NCBI GenBank assembly: GCA_963850605.1
Contig: CAWKLX010000005.1
Location: 440,512-504,511 of the forward strand
Length of the DNA stretch: 64,000 nucleotides
Direction of reading: 5' to 3'
Source: BOG-908 sp963850605
GTDB lineage: Bacteria > Pseudomonadota > Alphaproteobacteria > Acetobacterales > Acetobacteraceae
This document shows, one piece after another, positions 41,800 to 51,736 of this stretch (position 1 is its first letter; each line of letters opens with the position of its first letter). Position numbers and translations under genes: made by a program. The notes under the pieces are model-generated. The model had not been told where the DNA came from and did not search any database. It saw only the letters and a program-made list of their open reading frames with translations.

Positions 41800-43812
41800 T
41801 GGTCTCCCCGCTCGCCAAGCGCGTTCTGCGGCACTTGCCGGCGGCCCTCGGCGTGGTGCTGCTGTTCGGCGCCGTGTTCGTGGTGCAGCGCGAATTCCGG
41901 CATTTGAACGTGCGCGACGTGGGCCATGCGCTGGCGGCCATCCCGCGCCGGGCGTTGTGGGAGGCGGCGGTTCTATCCGTGCTCTCCTACGGGCTGCTGA
42001 CTTTCTACGACAAGCTGGCGACCATCTATGCCGGCCACCATGTCAGTTTTGCGCGCACGGCCTTTGCGTCGTTCTGCGCCTATGCGCTGGCCCATAATCT
42101 TGGCTTTTCGGCCGTCTCGGGCGCGGCGGTGCGCTACCGGCTCTACGCCCATTGGGGTCTCTCGCCGGTGCAGATCGGCAAAGTGGTGGCGTTCTCCAGC
42201 CTGACATTCGGGCTGGGCGGCATGACCCTGGGCGGGCTGATCCTGTTCACCGAACCCTCCGCCGTGCCGTTGCTGGGGGAGACGCTGCCGCGCTGGCTTC
42301 TGTACGCCGCTGGCTTGGCGATGTGGGCGGTGGTCGGCACCTATGTCGTGCTCGCCAGCCTCTTTCCGGTCATCCACGTGCGCGGCCGATTGGTAGAACT
42401 GCCGGGGTGGCGGATGGCTTTGGCCCAGGTGGGGCTGGCCACCGCCGACGTGTCGCTCACGGCGTCGATCTTTTATGTGCTGCTGCCGCATGCGCATGGG
42501 TTGAGCTGGGCACGGTTTCTGGCCGTCTATCTCGGCTCCTACGCAGCGGGCCTGGCCTCGAACGTGCCGGGCGGGCTCGGCGTATTCGACACGGCGATGC
42601 TGCTGGGGCTGGAAAGCACGCATCTGTCCAAACCGGTGATCCTGGGCGCGATCGCCGTCTTCCGACTATTCTATTACGTGGTGCCGCTGTTCGCGGCCGG
42701 CGCGCTGTTCGCCGGCAATGAGGTGCTGGTCAGCCGCCGGCAACTTTCGGGGCCGCTCGCGCCCGGACAGCCCCGGTGGAGCGAGCCGGATTTCGCCGCC
42801 GCCGCCAGCACCGGCGGGGTTGCCATCTGCGGCGCCATGCTGCTGTCGATCGGCGTGCTCGACACGCACCCCGACTATTCCTGGATCGACCCGGGCTTTT
42901 CCTCCTTCGCCGCCAGCGCCGGCCAGTACGTGCCCTCGCTGCTGGGCACCGCCTTGATGGTGCTGGCCGTCGGCCTGTCGCAACGCGTGACACTCGCCTG
43001 GGGCGCGACCATCGCGGGCCTGCTGGCGGGCGCGGCCATCACCGCCCTGCAAGGCGAGCCGGTCTTCGTGCCGGCGATCCTGGTCATCGCGGCGCTGAGC
43101 ATCGCGCCGTTTCGCGATGCCTATTACCGGCACGCCCGGCTGCTCAGCCACCCGATGCGCCCCGGCACGGTCGTCCCGGGTACTGGCGCTGCTGTTCAGC
43201 GTGGTCTGGCTGGCCAGTTTCGAGCCGCGCGTGCGCGAGCTCGCTCAATCGAGCTGGTGGGCGGTGGTGCTGTCGGGCGCCGCCCCGGCGCCCGTGCGGC
43301 TGGCGGTGCTGCTTGCCGTGCTGCTGGGCCTGGCGGCGCTGTGGGGCGTGATCCGGCCTGGCCGTGTGCGGTGCCTGGCGTGGAATGCGGCCGCTCGCCT
43401 GCGCTACGCGGCGCTCGGCGCGCTGCCGCCGGCCGAGGCGGATGGGCTGGTGATGGGCGAGGCGGCGCGTGCCGGCATTCCGTTTCGCCGCTTGCCAGGC
43501 GTGCTGCTCGGCCTGGGGGACCCGGCCGGTGCCGAAAGCGACCGTGTCAGCGCCGTGTGGCGCCTGCGTGACCTGGCCCAGCAGGAAGGGCGGGACGCGG
43601 CGGTCTGGCGGGCTGGCGCCGACCTGCTGAAAATCTATGGCGACCTCGGCATGACCGCCCTGCCGCTGGGCGCTGATGGCATGCCGCTGCCGGACGGCGA
43701 ACCGCACGAGGGCGCGCGGCGTTTCCTGTGCTGCGTGATCGAGCGCGACCTGGGCGTGCTGCTGCCTTTGCTGCCTGCGCTTGGTCGGCGGCGTGCGCAG
43801 ACCGTTATGTGA
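41799..43812 (+). CDS. MprF-like membrane protein (flippase region plus partial synthetase domain), reading frame interrupted
   Basis: ATG 41799 starts in the lysK stop codon. The first ~455 residues have about 13-14 membrane helices of the UPF0104/MprF flippase type (YLGSYAAGLASNVPGGLGVFDTAML is the family signature). The frame breaks near 43180 (one extra G in CCCGGG) and resumes as VLALLFSVVWLASFEPRVRELAQSSWW with further helices, then a cytoplasmic stretch: GEAARAGIPFRRLPGVLLGLGDPAG and GADLLKIYGDLGMTALPLG, as in the start of the MprF aminoacyl-PG synthetase domain (DUF2156). The chain then ends about 670 residues in total, roughly 200 short of a complete synthetase. It may be a flippase without full transferase activity. 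Its coupling to LysRS is suggestive because MprF uses Lys-tRNA. Confidence 0.78.
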
Positions 43813-43904
43813 CCGCTCCATTGTTTCGCCGCGCTGCAACTGCGAACGGCGGGTTTTGTTATCGCCGCATCACCGACCGACCACCTCCCGGAGCACCGAT
43901 CCTC

Positions 43905-46034
43905 ATGGCCGCTACGCCGCGCAGCCGTTCCCGTTTGTCCGAGGGCTTGCCCTATCCCCTTGGTGCCACGTGGGACGGGCTGGGGGTGAATTTCGCGCTA
44001 TTCTCGGCGAACGCCACGAAGGTGGAGCTGTGCCTGTTCGACGATAGCGGCCAGACCGAAATCGAACGCATCGAGTTGCCGGAATTCACCGACGAAGTGT
44101 GGCACGGCTACGTGCACAACGCGCGGCCGGGCACGATCTACGCCTATCGTGTGCACGGGCCGTACGCGCCTGAGGAAGGGCATCGGTTCAACCACAACAA
44201 GTTGCTACTTGACCCATATGCCCGCGCGCATGTGGGCGAGCTGTCCTGGCACCCGGATGTGTTCGGCTACACGATCGGCGCCGAAGGCGATGATCTGACC
44301 TTCGATGAGCGTGACAGCGCGCCGTATATGCCGAAATGCCGGGTGGTCGATCCGGCGTTTACCTGGGGGCGTGCCAAGAAGCCCCACGTGCCGTGGGAGC
44401 GCACGATTTTCTACGAAACCCATGTGCGCGGCTACACCAAACTGCATCCCGCGGTGCCGGAGGAGATGCGCGGTACATTCGCCGGCCTGGCCGTCAAGGA
44501 AGTGGTGGACTACATCCGCTCTCTCGGTGTCACATCGGTCGAGCTTCTCCCCGTTCATACCTTCATCAACGACGATTATCTGCTGGACAAAGGGCTGACC
44601 AATTTTTGGGGTTACAACACGATCGGGTTTTTCGCCCCCGATCCGCGTTACGCCCGCAACCCGGCCTTCGCCTTCGCGGAATTCAAGGAGATGGTGGCAC
44701 GGCTGCACGATGCCGGCCTCGAGGTCATTCTGGATGTGGTTTATAACCACACCGCGGAAGGCAACGAGCGCGGCCCCACCCTCAGCTTCAAAGGGATCGA
44801 CAACGCCAGCTACTACCGTCTGATGCCGGACAAGCCGCGCTACTACATCAATGACACGGGCACGGGCAATACGGTCAATTTGAGCCATCCACGCGTCATC
44901 CAGATGGTCACCGACAGTCTGCGTTACTGGGCGTGCGAAATGCAGGTCGATGGATTCCGTTTCGATCTTGGGACCATTTTAGCACGCGAGCCGCACGGGT
45001 TCGACGAGCAAAGCGGTTTTCTAAAGGCGTGCGGGCAGGATCCTGTGCTCAGCGGCGTAAAACTGATTGCAGAGCCATGGGATTGTGGTCCGGGCGGCTA
45101 CCAGGTGGGCGGCTTCCCCCCGGGCTGGGCCGAGTGGAACGACAAGTTTCGGGACACTGTGCGTGATTTCTGGAAGGGTGACGTGCCGCCGAAAGGGTTG
45201 GCACCGCGGCTGTGCGCCTCGTCCGACGCGTTCAACCGGCGTGGCCGCAAGCCCTGGGCCAGCGTGAATTTTCTGACTGCGCATGACGGATTCACGCTCA
45301 ACGACGTGGTCAGCTACAACGAGAAGCACAACGACGCCAACGGTGAAGGCAACCGCGACGGCACCGACAGCAACCGCAGCTGGAACCATGGCGCCGAAGG
45401 TCCAACCGACGACGAAGCGATCTGCGAGATGCGCAATCGCCAGATGCGCAACATGATGGCAACCCTGCTGCTGAGCCAGGGCACGCCGATGATCCTCGCC
45501 GGCGATGAATTCGCGCGCACTCAGAACGGCAATAACAACGCGTATTGCCAGGATAACGAGGTGTCCTGGGTGAACTGGGACATCGGCGAGAAGGGCGCCA
45601 CCATGATCAGCTTCGTGCGCAAGCTGACCGGCCTGCGCCACGACTACCCGATCCTGCGCCGCGGCCGTTTCATGACCGGCGAGATGAACGAGGATCTGGG
45701 CGTACGCGACGTCACCTGGATCAATGCCTCAGGCCAGGAGATGTCGCCGTCTGATTGGGATGACGGCAACATGCGCTGCTTCGGCATGTTGATGGACGGT
45801 CGCGCGCAAGCCACCGGCATACGTCGCCGCGGCTCGGCGGCCACGATGCTGATGGTGTGCAACGCGTATCATGACCTGGTCAGCTTCATCCTGCCGGACA
45901 GCCCGGAAGGAAAACACTGGCGGCTGCTGTTCGACACGAACTTGCCGGATGATGTGAGGGAGGAAGCTTTTGATATTGGTGACCGGTATGACGTGACGGG
46001 GCGGAGCTGTTTGCTGTTTGGGTTGAATGCATAA
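43905..46034 (+). CDS. glgX: glycogen debranching enzyme
   Basis: A 709-residue GH13 enzyme that removes alpha-1,6 branches from glycogen limit dextrin. N-terminal CBM48 (residues ~15-120, LGVNFALFSANATKVELCLF), then a TIM barrel: VEVILDVVYNHTAEG (region I), DGFRFDLGT (nucleophile Asp), ...LIAEPWDCG (acid/base Glu), FLTAHDGFTLND (region IV). SYYRLMPDKPRYYINDTGTGNT is typical of GlgX/TreX. ATG 43905 is the first start giving the CBM48. It stands alone; no glg cluster is near. An AT-rich repeat starts directly at the stop. Confidence 0.95.
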   Translation: MAATPRSRSRLSEGLPYPLGATWDGLGVNFALFSANATKVELCLFDDSGQTEIERIELPEFTDEVWHGYVHNARPGTIYAYRVHGPYAPEEGHRFNHNKLLLDPYARAHVGELSWHPDVFGYTIGAEGDDLTFDERDSAPYMPKCRVVDPAFTWGRAKKPHVPWERTIFYETHVRGYTKLHPAVPEEMRGTFAGLAVKEVVDYIRSLGVTSVELLPVHTFINDDYLLDKGLTNFWGYNTIGFFAPDPRYARNPAFAFAEFKEMVARLHDAGLEVILDVVYNHTAEGNERGPTLSFKGIDNASYYRLMPDKPRYYINDTGTGNTVNLSHPRVIQMVTDSLRYWACEMQVDGFRFDLGTILAREPHGFDEQSGFLKACGQDPVLSGVKLIAEPWDCGPGGYQVGGFPPGWAEWNDKFRDTVRDFWKGDVPPKGLAPRLCASSDAFNRRGRKPWASVNFLTAHDGFTLNDVVSYNEKHNDANGEGNRDGTDSNRSWNHGAEGPTDDEAICEMRNRQMRNMMATLLLSQGTPMILAGDEFARTQNGNNNAYCQDNEVSWVNWDIGEKGATMISFVRKLTGLRHDYPILRRGRFMTGEMNEDLGVRDVTWINASGQEMSPSDWDDGNMRCFGMLMDGRAQATGIRRRGSAATMLMVCNAYHDLVSFILPDSPEGKHWRLLFDTNLPDDVREEAFDIGDRYDVTGRSCLLFGLNA

Positions 46035-46076
46035 GGAAGACTTCTTTCTTGAAAGAAAGAAGCAAAGAACTTTTCT
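46034..46076. repeat. AT-rich hairpin repeat, family 2
   Basis: AAGGAAGACTTCTTTCTTG-AAAGAAAGAAGC-AAAGAACTTTTC. Starts within 2 bases of the glgX stop. It matches the right half of the copy at 9086-9164 closely and may terminate glgX. Confidence 0.68.
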
Positions 46077-46140
46077 GGGCTGTCGCGGACTCGGCAGGCA
46101 AAGGCTTTTGGTCCCCCTTTTAAAAAAGGACCGCTTGATT

Positions 46141-47988
46141 TTACATCTCCAACTCCAACCCTACAGAGACTGCCTGATGCGGCGGGATCTGAAACCACTC
46201 GACCGGGCTAAGTCCCGTCTTGCTCAAAAACAAATACGCATGCTGCATGAATTGCCTTGCCCAGTGACCGCGGTCGGTCGGGATTGGGCGCGGTAGCAGG
46301 AAGACGGAATCTTCCCAGTCGAACGGCAACGCGCCCTTCAGCACCGTGCCTACGCATGGCGTCTCCATGAAGCCGAAGCTTGCCGTGCCGGTATAGAAAC
46401 CGTCACAGACCTGGTTGACTGTCACCCGAGCTCCTTCGTCGACATAGGGCGTCTTGGCAAGCTCGATCCTGAGCAGCAGCACGTTGTCGTAGCGGCAGTT
46501 CTCCCACAGCCAGCGATGGCGGCCGACTAACGGCACCCAGTCCAAATGCGAGGTCAGGAAAATCGCGCTGCCGCGCCGCGTCTCCCATGATTCCATGCCG
46601 CGCTTGAAATCGGCGGTGCTCATCGACCACTCCGCCAATGCGCGCCGGTAGCGGGCGCGGCCCACCGTCCACAGCGTCAGCAAGGTGAACACGAACGCCC
46701 CGATTACCAGCGGCACCCATGCGCCCTGCAAGACTTTCGCCAGATTGGCGCCCAGAAATGCGAAATCGAACGTCAGGAACGCCAGCAGCAGCGGTAGCGC
46801 GGACCAAAGTGGCCAGTGCCAGACGCGCCGTGTCACCAGGAAGAACACGATGGATGTCACCGTCATGGTACCGATCACGGCCAGCCCATACGCATTGCCG
46901 AGTGCGCTGGAAGAGCGGAAACCCAGCACGACGGCAATACAGCCCGCCATCAGGAAATAATTGACGACGGGCATGTAAACCTGCCCGCTGCTCTCGGCCG
47001 AGGTGTGGCGCACGGCGTAGCGCGGCGCCAGCCCCATGTTGACCGCCTGCCGCGTCAGCGAGAACGCGCCCGAGATCAGCGCTTGGCTTGCGATCACGGT
47101 AGCCAGCGTCGAGAGCGCCACCATCGGGTAGATGCCCCAGTGCGGCAGAAGATTATAGAAAGGTTGCGCGGCGCCCGACGGATCGCGCAGCAGCAGCGCG
47201 CCCTGGCCGAGGTAGTTCAGCATCAGGCTCGGCAGGACGAGCAGATACCAGGCGAGAATGATCGGGCGCCGGCCGAAATGACCCAGGTCGGCGAACAGCG
47301 CCTCGACACCGGAAAAGGCGAGCACGACCGCGCCGAGCGTCGCGTACCCGGTCCAGCCTCGCCCAAACAGAAAACGCACGGCATGGCGCGGGTCGAAACA
47401 CGTGAGCACCGCCGGATGTTTCACGATGCTGAACACACCGACGGCGGCGATACTGACGAACCACAGCAGCATTACCGGCCCGAACAATTTCCCAACCGCC
47501 TCTGTGCCGCGCGATTGCACCAGGAACAGCGCCAACAGAATGGCGACCGCGATGGGAAGCACATAGGGCTTGAACACGTCGGTTGCGACGTTCAGGCCCT
47601 CGACCGCGGACAGCACCGAGATGGACGGCGTAATCATTCCGTCGCCATACAGCAGCGCGGAGCCGAACAGCACGAGCAAGGTCAGCGCGCCGGGGCCTGC
47701 AAACGGTTCGGGCGGATCGTTCTGGTGGATCAGGCCAAGCAGGGCCAACGTGCCGCCCTCGCCATCGTGGTCCGCGCGCAGCACGAATAACGTGTATTTC
47801 ACGCAAACTGCCAGGATGACGGCCCACAGAATGAGCGACAGCACCCCGGTTATGGCGGCCGGGTCATGGGCGAAGGCGGGCGTGTCGGTGAACACCTGCT
47901 GCACCGCGTAGAGCGGGCTGGTGCCGATGTCGCCGAACACCACGCCCAGCGCCCCCAGCATCAGGAAGGGCAATTTCTTCTGCGACAT
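46141..47988 (-). CDS. kup: potassium uptake protein Kup
   Basis: A 615-residue K+/H+ symporter of the KUP family (ATG 47988; longer frame to 48126 without merit). Twelve membrane helices. Hallmarks: LGALGVVFGDIGTSPLYA near the N-terminus (the family start), YGDGMITPSISVLSAVEGL, and YLGQGALLL. The C-terminal ~150 residues are cytoplasmic (RYDNVLLLRIELAKTPYV, FGFMETPCV). The ATG is followed by MSQKKLPFLML. It is divergent from rmuC across 138 bases and converges with glgX. Confidence 0.95.
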   Translation of the reverse strand: MSQKKLPFLMLGALGVVFGDIGTSPLYAVQQVFTDTPAFAHDPAAITGVLSLILWAVILAVCVKYTLFVLRADHDGEGGTLALLGLIHQNDPPEPFAGPGALTLLVLFGSALLYGDGMITPSISVLSAVEGLNVATDVFKPYVLPIAVAILLALFLVQSRGTEAVGKLFGPVMLLWFVSIAAVGVFSIVKHPAVLTCFDPRHAVRFLFGRGWTGYATLGAVVLAFSGVEALFADLGHFGRRPIILAWYLLVLPSLMLNYLGQGALLLRDPSGAAQPFYNLLPHWGIYPMVALSTLATVIASQALISGAFSLTRQAVNMGLAPRYAVRHTSAESSGQVYMPVVNYFLMAGCIAVVLGFRSSSALGNAYGLAVIGTMTVTSIVFFLVTRRVWHWPLWSALPLLLAFLTFDFAFLGANLAKVLQGAWVPLVIGAFVFTLLTLWTVGRARYRRALAEWSMSTADFKRGMESWETRRGSAIFLTSHLDWVPLVGRHRWLWENCRYDNVLLLRIELAKTPYVDEGARVTVNQVCDGFYTGTASFGFMETPCVGTVLKGALPFDWEDSVFLLPRPIPTDRGHWARQFMQHAYLFLSKTGLSPVEWFQIPPHQAVSVGLELEM

Positions 47989-48126
47989 GTCTGCGTCTCC
48001 GCCGGGTCGGGCCTGTGCACTACCGGCGCCGCCGGCGAATGCGCCGCATAGCACTGATTGGCCGAGATATCTTGCGACTCGGTGCGAATCGGGGCCTACT
48101 GGATCAAAACAGGAACAGGGCGCCAC

Positions 48127-49383
48127 ATGGCCGACCAGGATTTAGTGATCGGCATGTGCGCGGCGGCCCTGGGTGTGGCGGCGCTGCTCTGGCTGGCCGC
48201 ACGCATTCTCTTTCGCTTGCCAGATGCCGGCGAGCTGCAGCGCCTGCGCCTCGTCTGCGAACAGACCCTGGCTGGCCAGCGCGCCGAGGCCGAACGGCTA
48301 TGCCTGCGCCTGGCCGCCACTGACGGCCGCGTGTGTGCGCGCATCGACGCCGTGCAACTGGCCATGGAGCAGCGGCTTGGTGGGCTGACAACCCGCTTGG
48401 CGCACGAGGCGGGCGATAGCCGCGCGCTGCTGGAGGCGAAACTGCGCGAGCTGGCCGATACCACTGCGGCCCGACTGGCCGAGATACAGCGTAGCGTCAA
48501 CGAGCAGCTGACGGAAACGGTGGAACGGCAGATGCAAACCAGTTTCGGCCGCGTGATCGAGCAGTTCAATGCGGTGCAGAAGGCGATGGCCGACGTGGCC
48601 AGCGTCACTTCGCAGATCGGGGATCTGAAGCGGGTTTTCTCCAATGTTAAGAGCCGCGGCGGCTGGGGCGAGACGCAGCTCCGCGCGTTGCTTGACGATC
48701 TGCTGCCGCAGGGCGGCTACGTCGCCAATGCGCGGCTGCGCGAGGATAGCGCGGAGGTGGTGGAATTCGCCGTGCGCATGCCGCTGCGCGGGCAGACGCG
48801 CCCTTTGCTCGCCATAGACGCGAAGTTTCCCACCAGCGATTACGAGCGGCTGTTGCACGCGGCCGAAGCGGCCGATGCCGAGGGTGAACGCGCCGCGCGC
48901 CGCGCGCTGGAGACGGTGCTGCGGCAGGAGGCGCGCAAGATATCGGACAAATACATCGTACCGCCGGCAACGGTCGAATTCGCGGTGATGTATCTGCCGA
49001 GCGACGGGCTGTATGCGGAAGCCGCGCGCATCCCCGGGCTGATCGACGATTTGGGCCAGCGCCTGCATGTGATGGTCATGGGTCCCAGCCTGCTGCCGGC
49101 CCTGCTGCGCACGGTCCAATTGGGCTACGTGACACTCGCTTTGGAACAGAAGGCAGGGCACATTGCCGAGCTGCTGGGCGCCACGAAGCGCGAGATGCTG
49201 ACGATGGATGATACGCTGGAGCGGCTGGCGAGGAACGCCGGCAGCATGTCGCGCACCATCGAGGACGCGCGAAGGCGCACGCGGGTCGTCACCCGCCGGC
49301 TGCGCGAAATGGAGATGCTGCCGCCCGAGCAGGCTGAGGCCGTGTTGACGCTGGGTGTGACCGAGGAGGAACTAGCCGGATAA
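48127..49383 (+). CDS. rmuC: DNA recombination protein RmuC
   Basis: A 418-residue RmuC: one N-terminal membrane anchor (DLVIGMCAAALGVAALLWLAARIL, residues 4-27), a coiled-coil region to about residue 160 (repeated heptads with AEAERLCLRLAATDG, LRELADTTAARLAEIQRS), then the nuclease-like core with KSRGGWGETQLRALLDDLLPQG and AIDAKFPTSDYERLL, the family signature. It limits DNA inversions in E. coli, with an unknown nuclease role. ATG 48127 is close to the kup start on the opposite strand. It is 56 bases ahead of maeB. Confidence 0.93.
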   Translation: MADQDLVIGMCAAALGVAALLWLAARILFRLPDAGELQRLRLVCEQTLAGQRAEAERLCLRLAATDGRVCARIDAVQLAMEQRLGGLTTRLAHEAGDSRALLEAKLRELADTTAARLAEIQRSVNEQLTETVERQMQTSFGRVIEQFNAVQKAMADVASVTSQIGDLKRVFSNVKSRGGWGETQLRALLDDLLPQGGYVANARLREDSAEVVEFAVRMPLRGQTRPLLAIDAKFPTSDYERLLHAAEAADAEGERAARRALETVLRQEARKISDKYIVPPATVEFAVMYLPSDGLYAEAARIPGLIDDLGQRLHVMVMGPSLLPALLRTVQLGYVTLALEQKAGHIAELLGATKREMLTMDDTLERLARNAGSMSRTIEDARRRTRVVTRRLREMEMLPPEQAEAVLTLGVTEEELAG

Positions 49384-49439
49384 GGAACGCGCGCGCATAG
49401 GAGTGGCAAAGCCGCCCCCGCCCAGGAGTTCTATCCACA

Positions 49440-51719
49440 GTGGACGACGATTTCCGGCAAGCAGCCCTGGACTATCACCGCTTCCCGCGCCCTGGGAAAC
49501 TCGCCGTCGAAGCCACCAAGCGCATGGCGACGCAGCGCGACCTGGCACTGGCCTACTCCCCCGGCGTGGCCGCCGCCTGCGACGCCATCGTCGCGGATCC
49601 GCGATCGGCGCGCGAGCTGACCTCGCGCGCCAACCTCGTCGCCGTCATCACCAACGGCACCGCTGTGCTCGGCCTGGGCAATATCGGCCCGCTCGCCGGC
49701 AAGCCGGTGATGGAGGGCAAGGCGGCCCTGTTCAAGAAATTCGCCGGTATCGACGTGTTCGATATCGAGGTGGCGGCCGAAGACCCGGACCTGTTCATCA
49801 GCGTGGTCGCCGCGCTGGAACCCACCTTCGGCGCCATCAACCTGGAGGATATCAAGGCGCCCGAGTGTTTCGTCATCGAACAGCGTTTGCGCGAACGCAT
49901 GAAAATCCCGGTGTTCCACGACGACCAGCACGGAACAGCTATCACGGTGGCCGCGGCAGTTCGGAACGCGCTTGTGCTTCAGGCGAAGCCGATCTCCGAG
50001 ATCCGACTGGTAACGTCGGGCGCGGGCGCGGCCGCTTTGGCCTGCGTCGATCTGCTTGTGGCCATGGGTTTGCCAGCGGAGAACGTTACCCTGACCGACA
50101 TACGTGGCGTAGTCTATGCCGGACGCGAGGCCGACATGCCGGAGAATATGGCGCGATATGCACGGCAGACGGATGCGCGCACGCTGGGCGACGTGATCGC
50201 GGGCGCCGACATCTTCATGGGGCTGTCGGCACCGCGCGTGTTCAAACCGGAGTGGCTGCCTTTGCTGGCGCCGCGCCCGATTATTCTGGCTCTTGCTAAT
50301 CCGGAGCCGGAGATCATGCCGGAGCTTGTGCGCGCGGCGCGGCCGGATGCGATCGTGGCCAGCGGCCGCAGCGACTTTCCAAACCAGGTCAACAACGTGC
50401 TGTGCTTCCCGTTTATTTTCCGCGGCGCGCTGGACGTGGGGGCGACCACGATCAATGAGCCGATGAAACTCGCGGCTGTGGAAGCCATCGCCGAGCTGGC
50501 GCGCATGGAGGCGAGCGAGGTGGTGGCGCGCGCCTATGGTGGATCGGCGCCGGTGTTCGGGCCGGACTACATCATCCCAAAACCGTTTGATCCGCGGCTT
50601 ATCCTGCAGGTGGCGCCGGCTGTCGCGCGTGCGGCGATGGATAGCGGGGTGGCGGAAAGCCCCATTGCCGACTGGGATACTTACAGGTCCGAGCTTGAAC
50701 GTTTTGTTTTCCGCTCTGGCCAGCTTATGCGGCCGGTGTTCGAAGCCGCACGAAAATCCTGCGCCCGCGTGCTGTATACCGAAGGCGAGGACGAGCGTGT
50801 GCTGCGCGCGGTGCAGACGGTGGTCGATGACCGGATCGCGCGCCCCGTTCTGCTCGGCCGGCGCTCTGAGATCGTGCGCCGCGTGGCGGCAATGGGATTG
50901 CGGATGCGGCTGGAGCACGATGTGGACGTGGTCGATCCCGCCGCGGACCGAGATATATTCGACAGGCTGATCGCGCCCTACCAGGCGCTGGTAGCCAGGC
51001 GCGGGGTGTCGCCGGATGTGGCCGCGCGCCGGATGCGCTCGCGGCCGATCGTGGCCGGCGCCATGCTGCTGCATGACGGGCAGGTGGATGCCGCGCTCTG
51101 CGGTGCCACCAGCGCGTGGTATAGGCAGATGGAATACCTGCTGCCGATCGTGCCGAAATCGCATCGGGTGACACGGGTCTTCGCGCTGTCCGGTATTATC
51201 CTTCAGTCCGGCGCGATGTTCCTGTGCGACACGCATATGAACATCGATCCCACCGCCGAGCAGATCGCGGAGATGACGGCCTTGGCGGCCGATGCCGTGC
51301 GCGGGTTCGGCCTGGTGCCGAAGGTGGCGTTGCTGTCGCATTCCAGTTTCGGCTCCAGCAATTCGCCGACGGCGCGCAAGATGCGCCACGCGCTGGCGCT
51401 TGTCCGTGCCAACAACCCGGAATTGGACGTGGACGGCGAGATGCATGCCGATGCCGCACTGTCGGAGGCGATACGCGAACGCGTGATGCCCAGCAGCACA
51501 CTGTCCGGTGTCGCGAATTTGCTGGTGATGCCGACTTTGGATGCGGCCAACATCGCCTTCAACCTGGTGAAGGCGGCGGCGGATGGCCTGCCGGTCGGGC
51601 CGCTGCTGCTCGGCATGTCCAAGCCTGCACACGTGCTGGTGCCCAGTGTCACGGCGCGCGGCATCGTGAACATGACAGCGCTGGCCGCAGTCGAAGCGGG
51701 GCGCCATCAAGGATTGTGA
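49440..51719 (+). CDS. maeB: NADP-dependent malic enzyme with C-terminal phosphotransacetylase-like domain
   Basis: A 759-residue MaeB type: malic enzyme in residues 1-430 (KLAVEATKRMATQRDLALAYSPGVAAACDAI, NGTAVLGLGNIGPLAGKPVMEGKA, FHDDQHGTAITVAAA), then a phosphotransacetylase-like regulatory domain (RVLYTEGEDERVLRAVQTVVDD, SHSSFGSSNSPTARKM). It decarboxylates malate to pyruvate. The C-terminal domain in this family binds acetyl-CoA-type effectors and is usually not catalytic. GTG 49440 is the first start giving the family N-terminus. Followed by the SDR gene 17 bases later. Confidence 0.95.
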   Translation: MDDDFRQAALDYHRFPRPGKLAVEATKRMATQRDLALAYSPGVAAACDAIVADPRSARELTSRANLVAVITNGTAVLGLGNIGPLAGKPVMEGKAALFKKFAGIDVFDIEVAAEDPDLFISVVAALEPTFGAINLEDIKAPECFVIEQRLRERMKIPVFHDDQHGTAITVAAAVRNALVLQAKPISEIRLVTSGAGAAALACVDLLVAMGLPAENVTLTDIRGVVYAGREADMPENMARYARQTDARTLGDVIAGADIFMGLSAPRVFKPEWLPLLAPRPIILALANPEPEIMPELVRAARPDAIVASGRSDFPNQVNNVLCFPFIFRGALDVGATTINEPMKLAAVEAIAELARMEASEVVARAYGGSAPVFGPDYIIPKPFDPRLILQVAPAVARAAMDSGVAESPIADWDTYRSELERFVFRSGQLMRPVFEAARKSCARVLYTEGEDERVLRAVQTVVDDRIARPVLLGRRSEIVRRVAAMGLRMRLEHDVDVVDPAADRDIFDRLIAPYQALVARRGVSPDVAARRMRSRPIVAGAMLLHDGQVDAALCGATSAWYRQMEYLLPIVPKSHRVTRVFALSGIILQSGAMFLCDTHMNIDPTAEQIAEMTALAADAVRGFGLVPKVALLSHSSFGSSNSPTARKMRHALALVRANNPELDVDGEMHADAALSEAIRERVMPSSTLSGVANLLVMPTLDAANIAFNLVKAAADGLPVGPLLLGMSKPAHVLVPSVTARGIVNMTALAAVEAGRHQGL

Positions 51720-51736
51720 ACAATGAAGGGACAACA

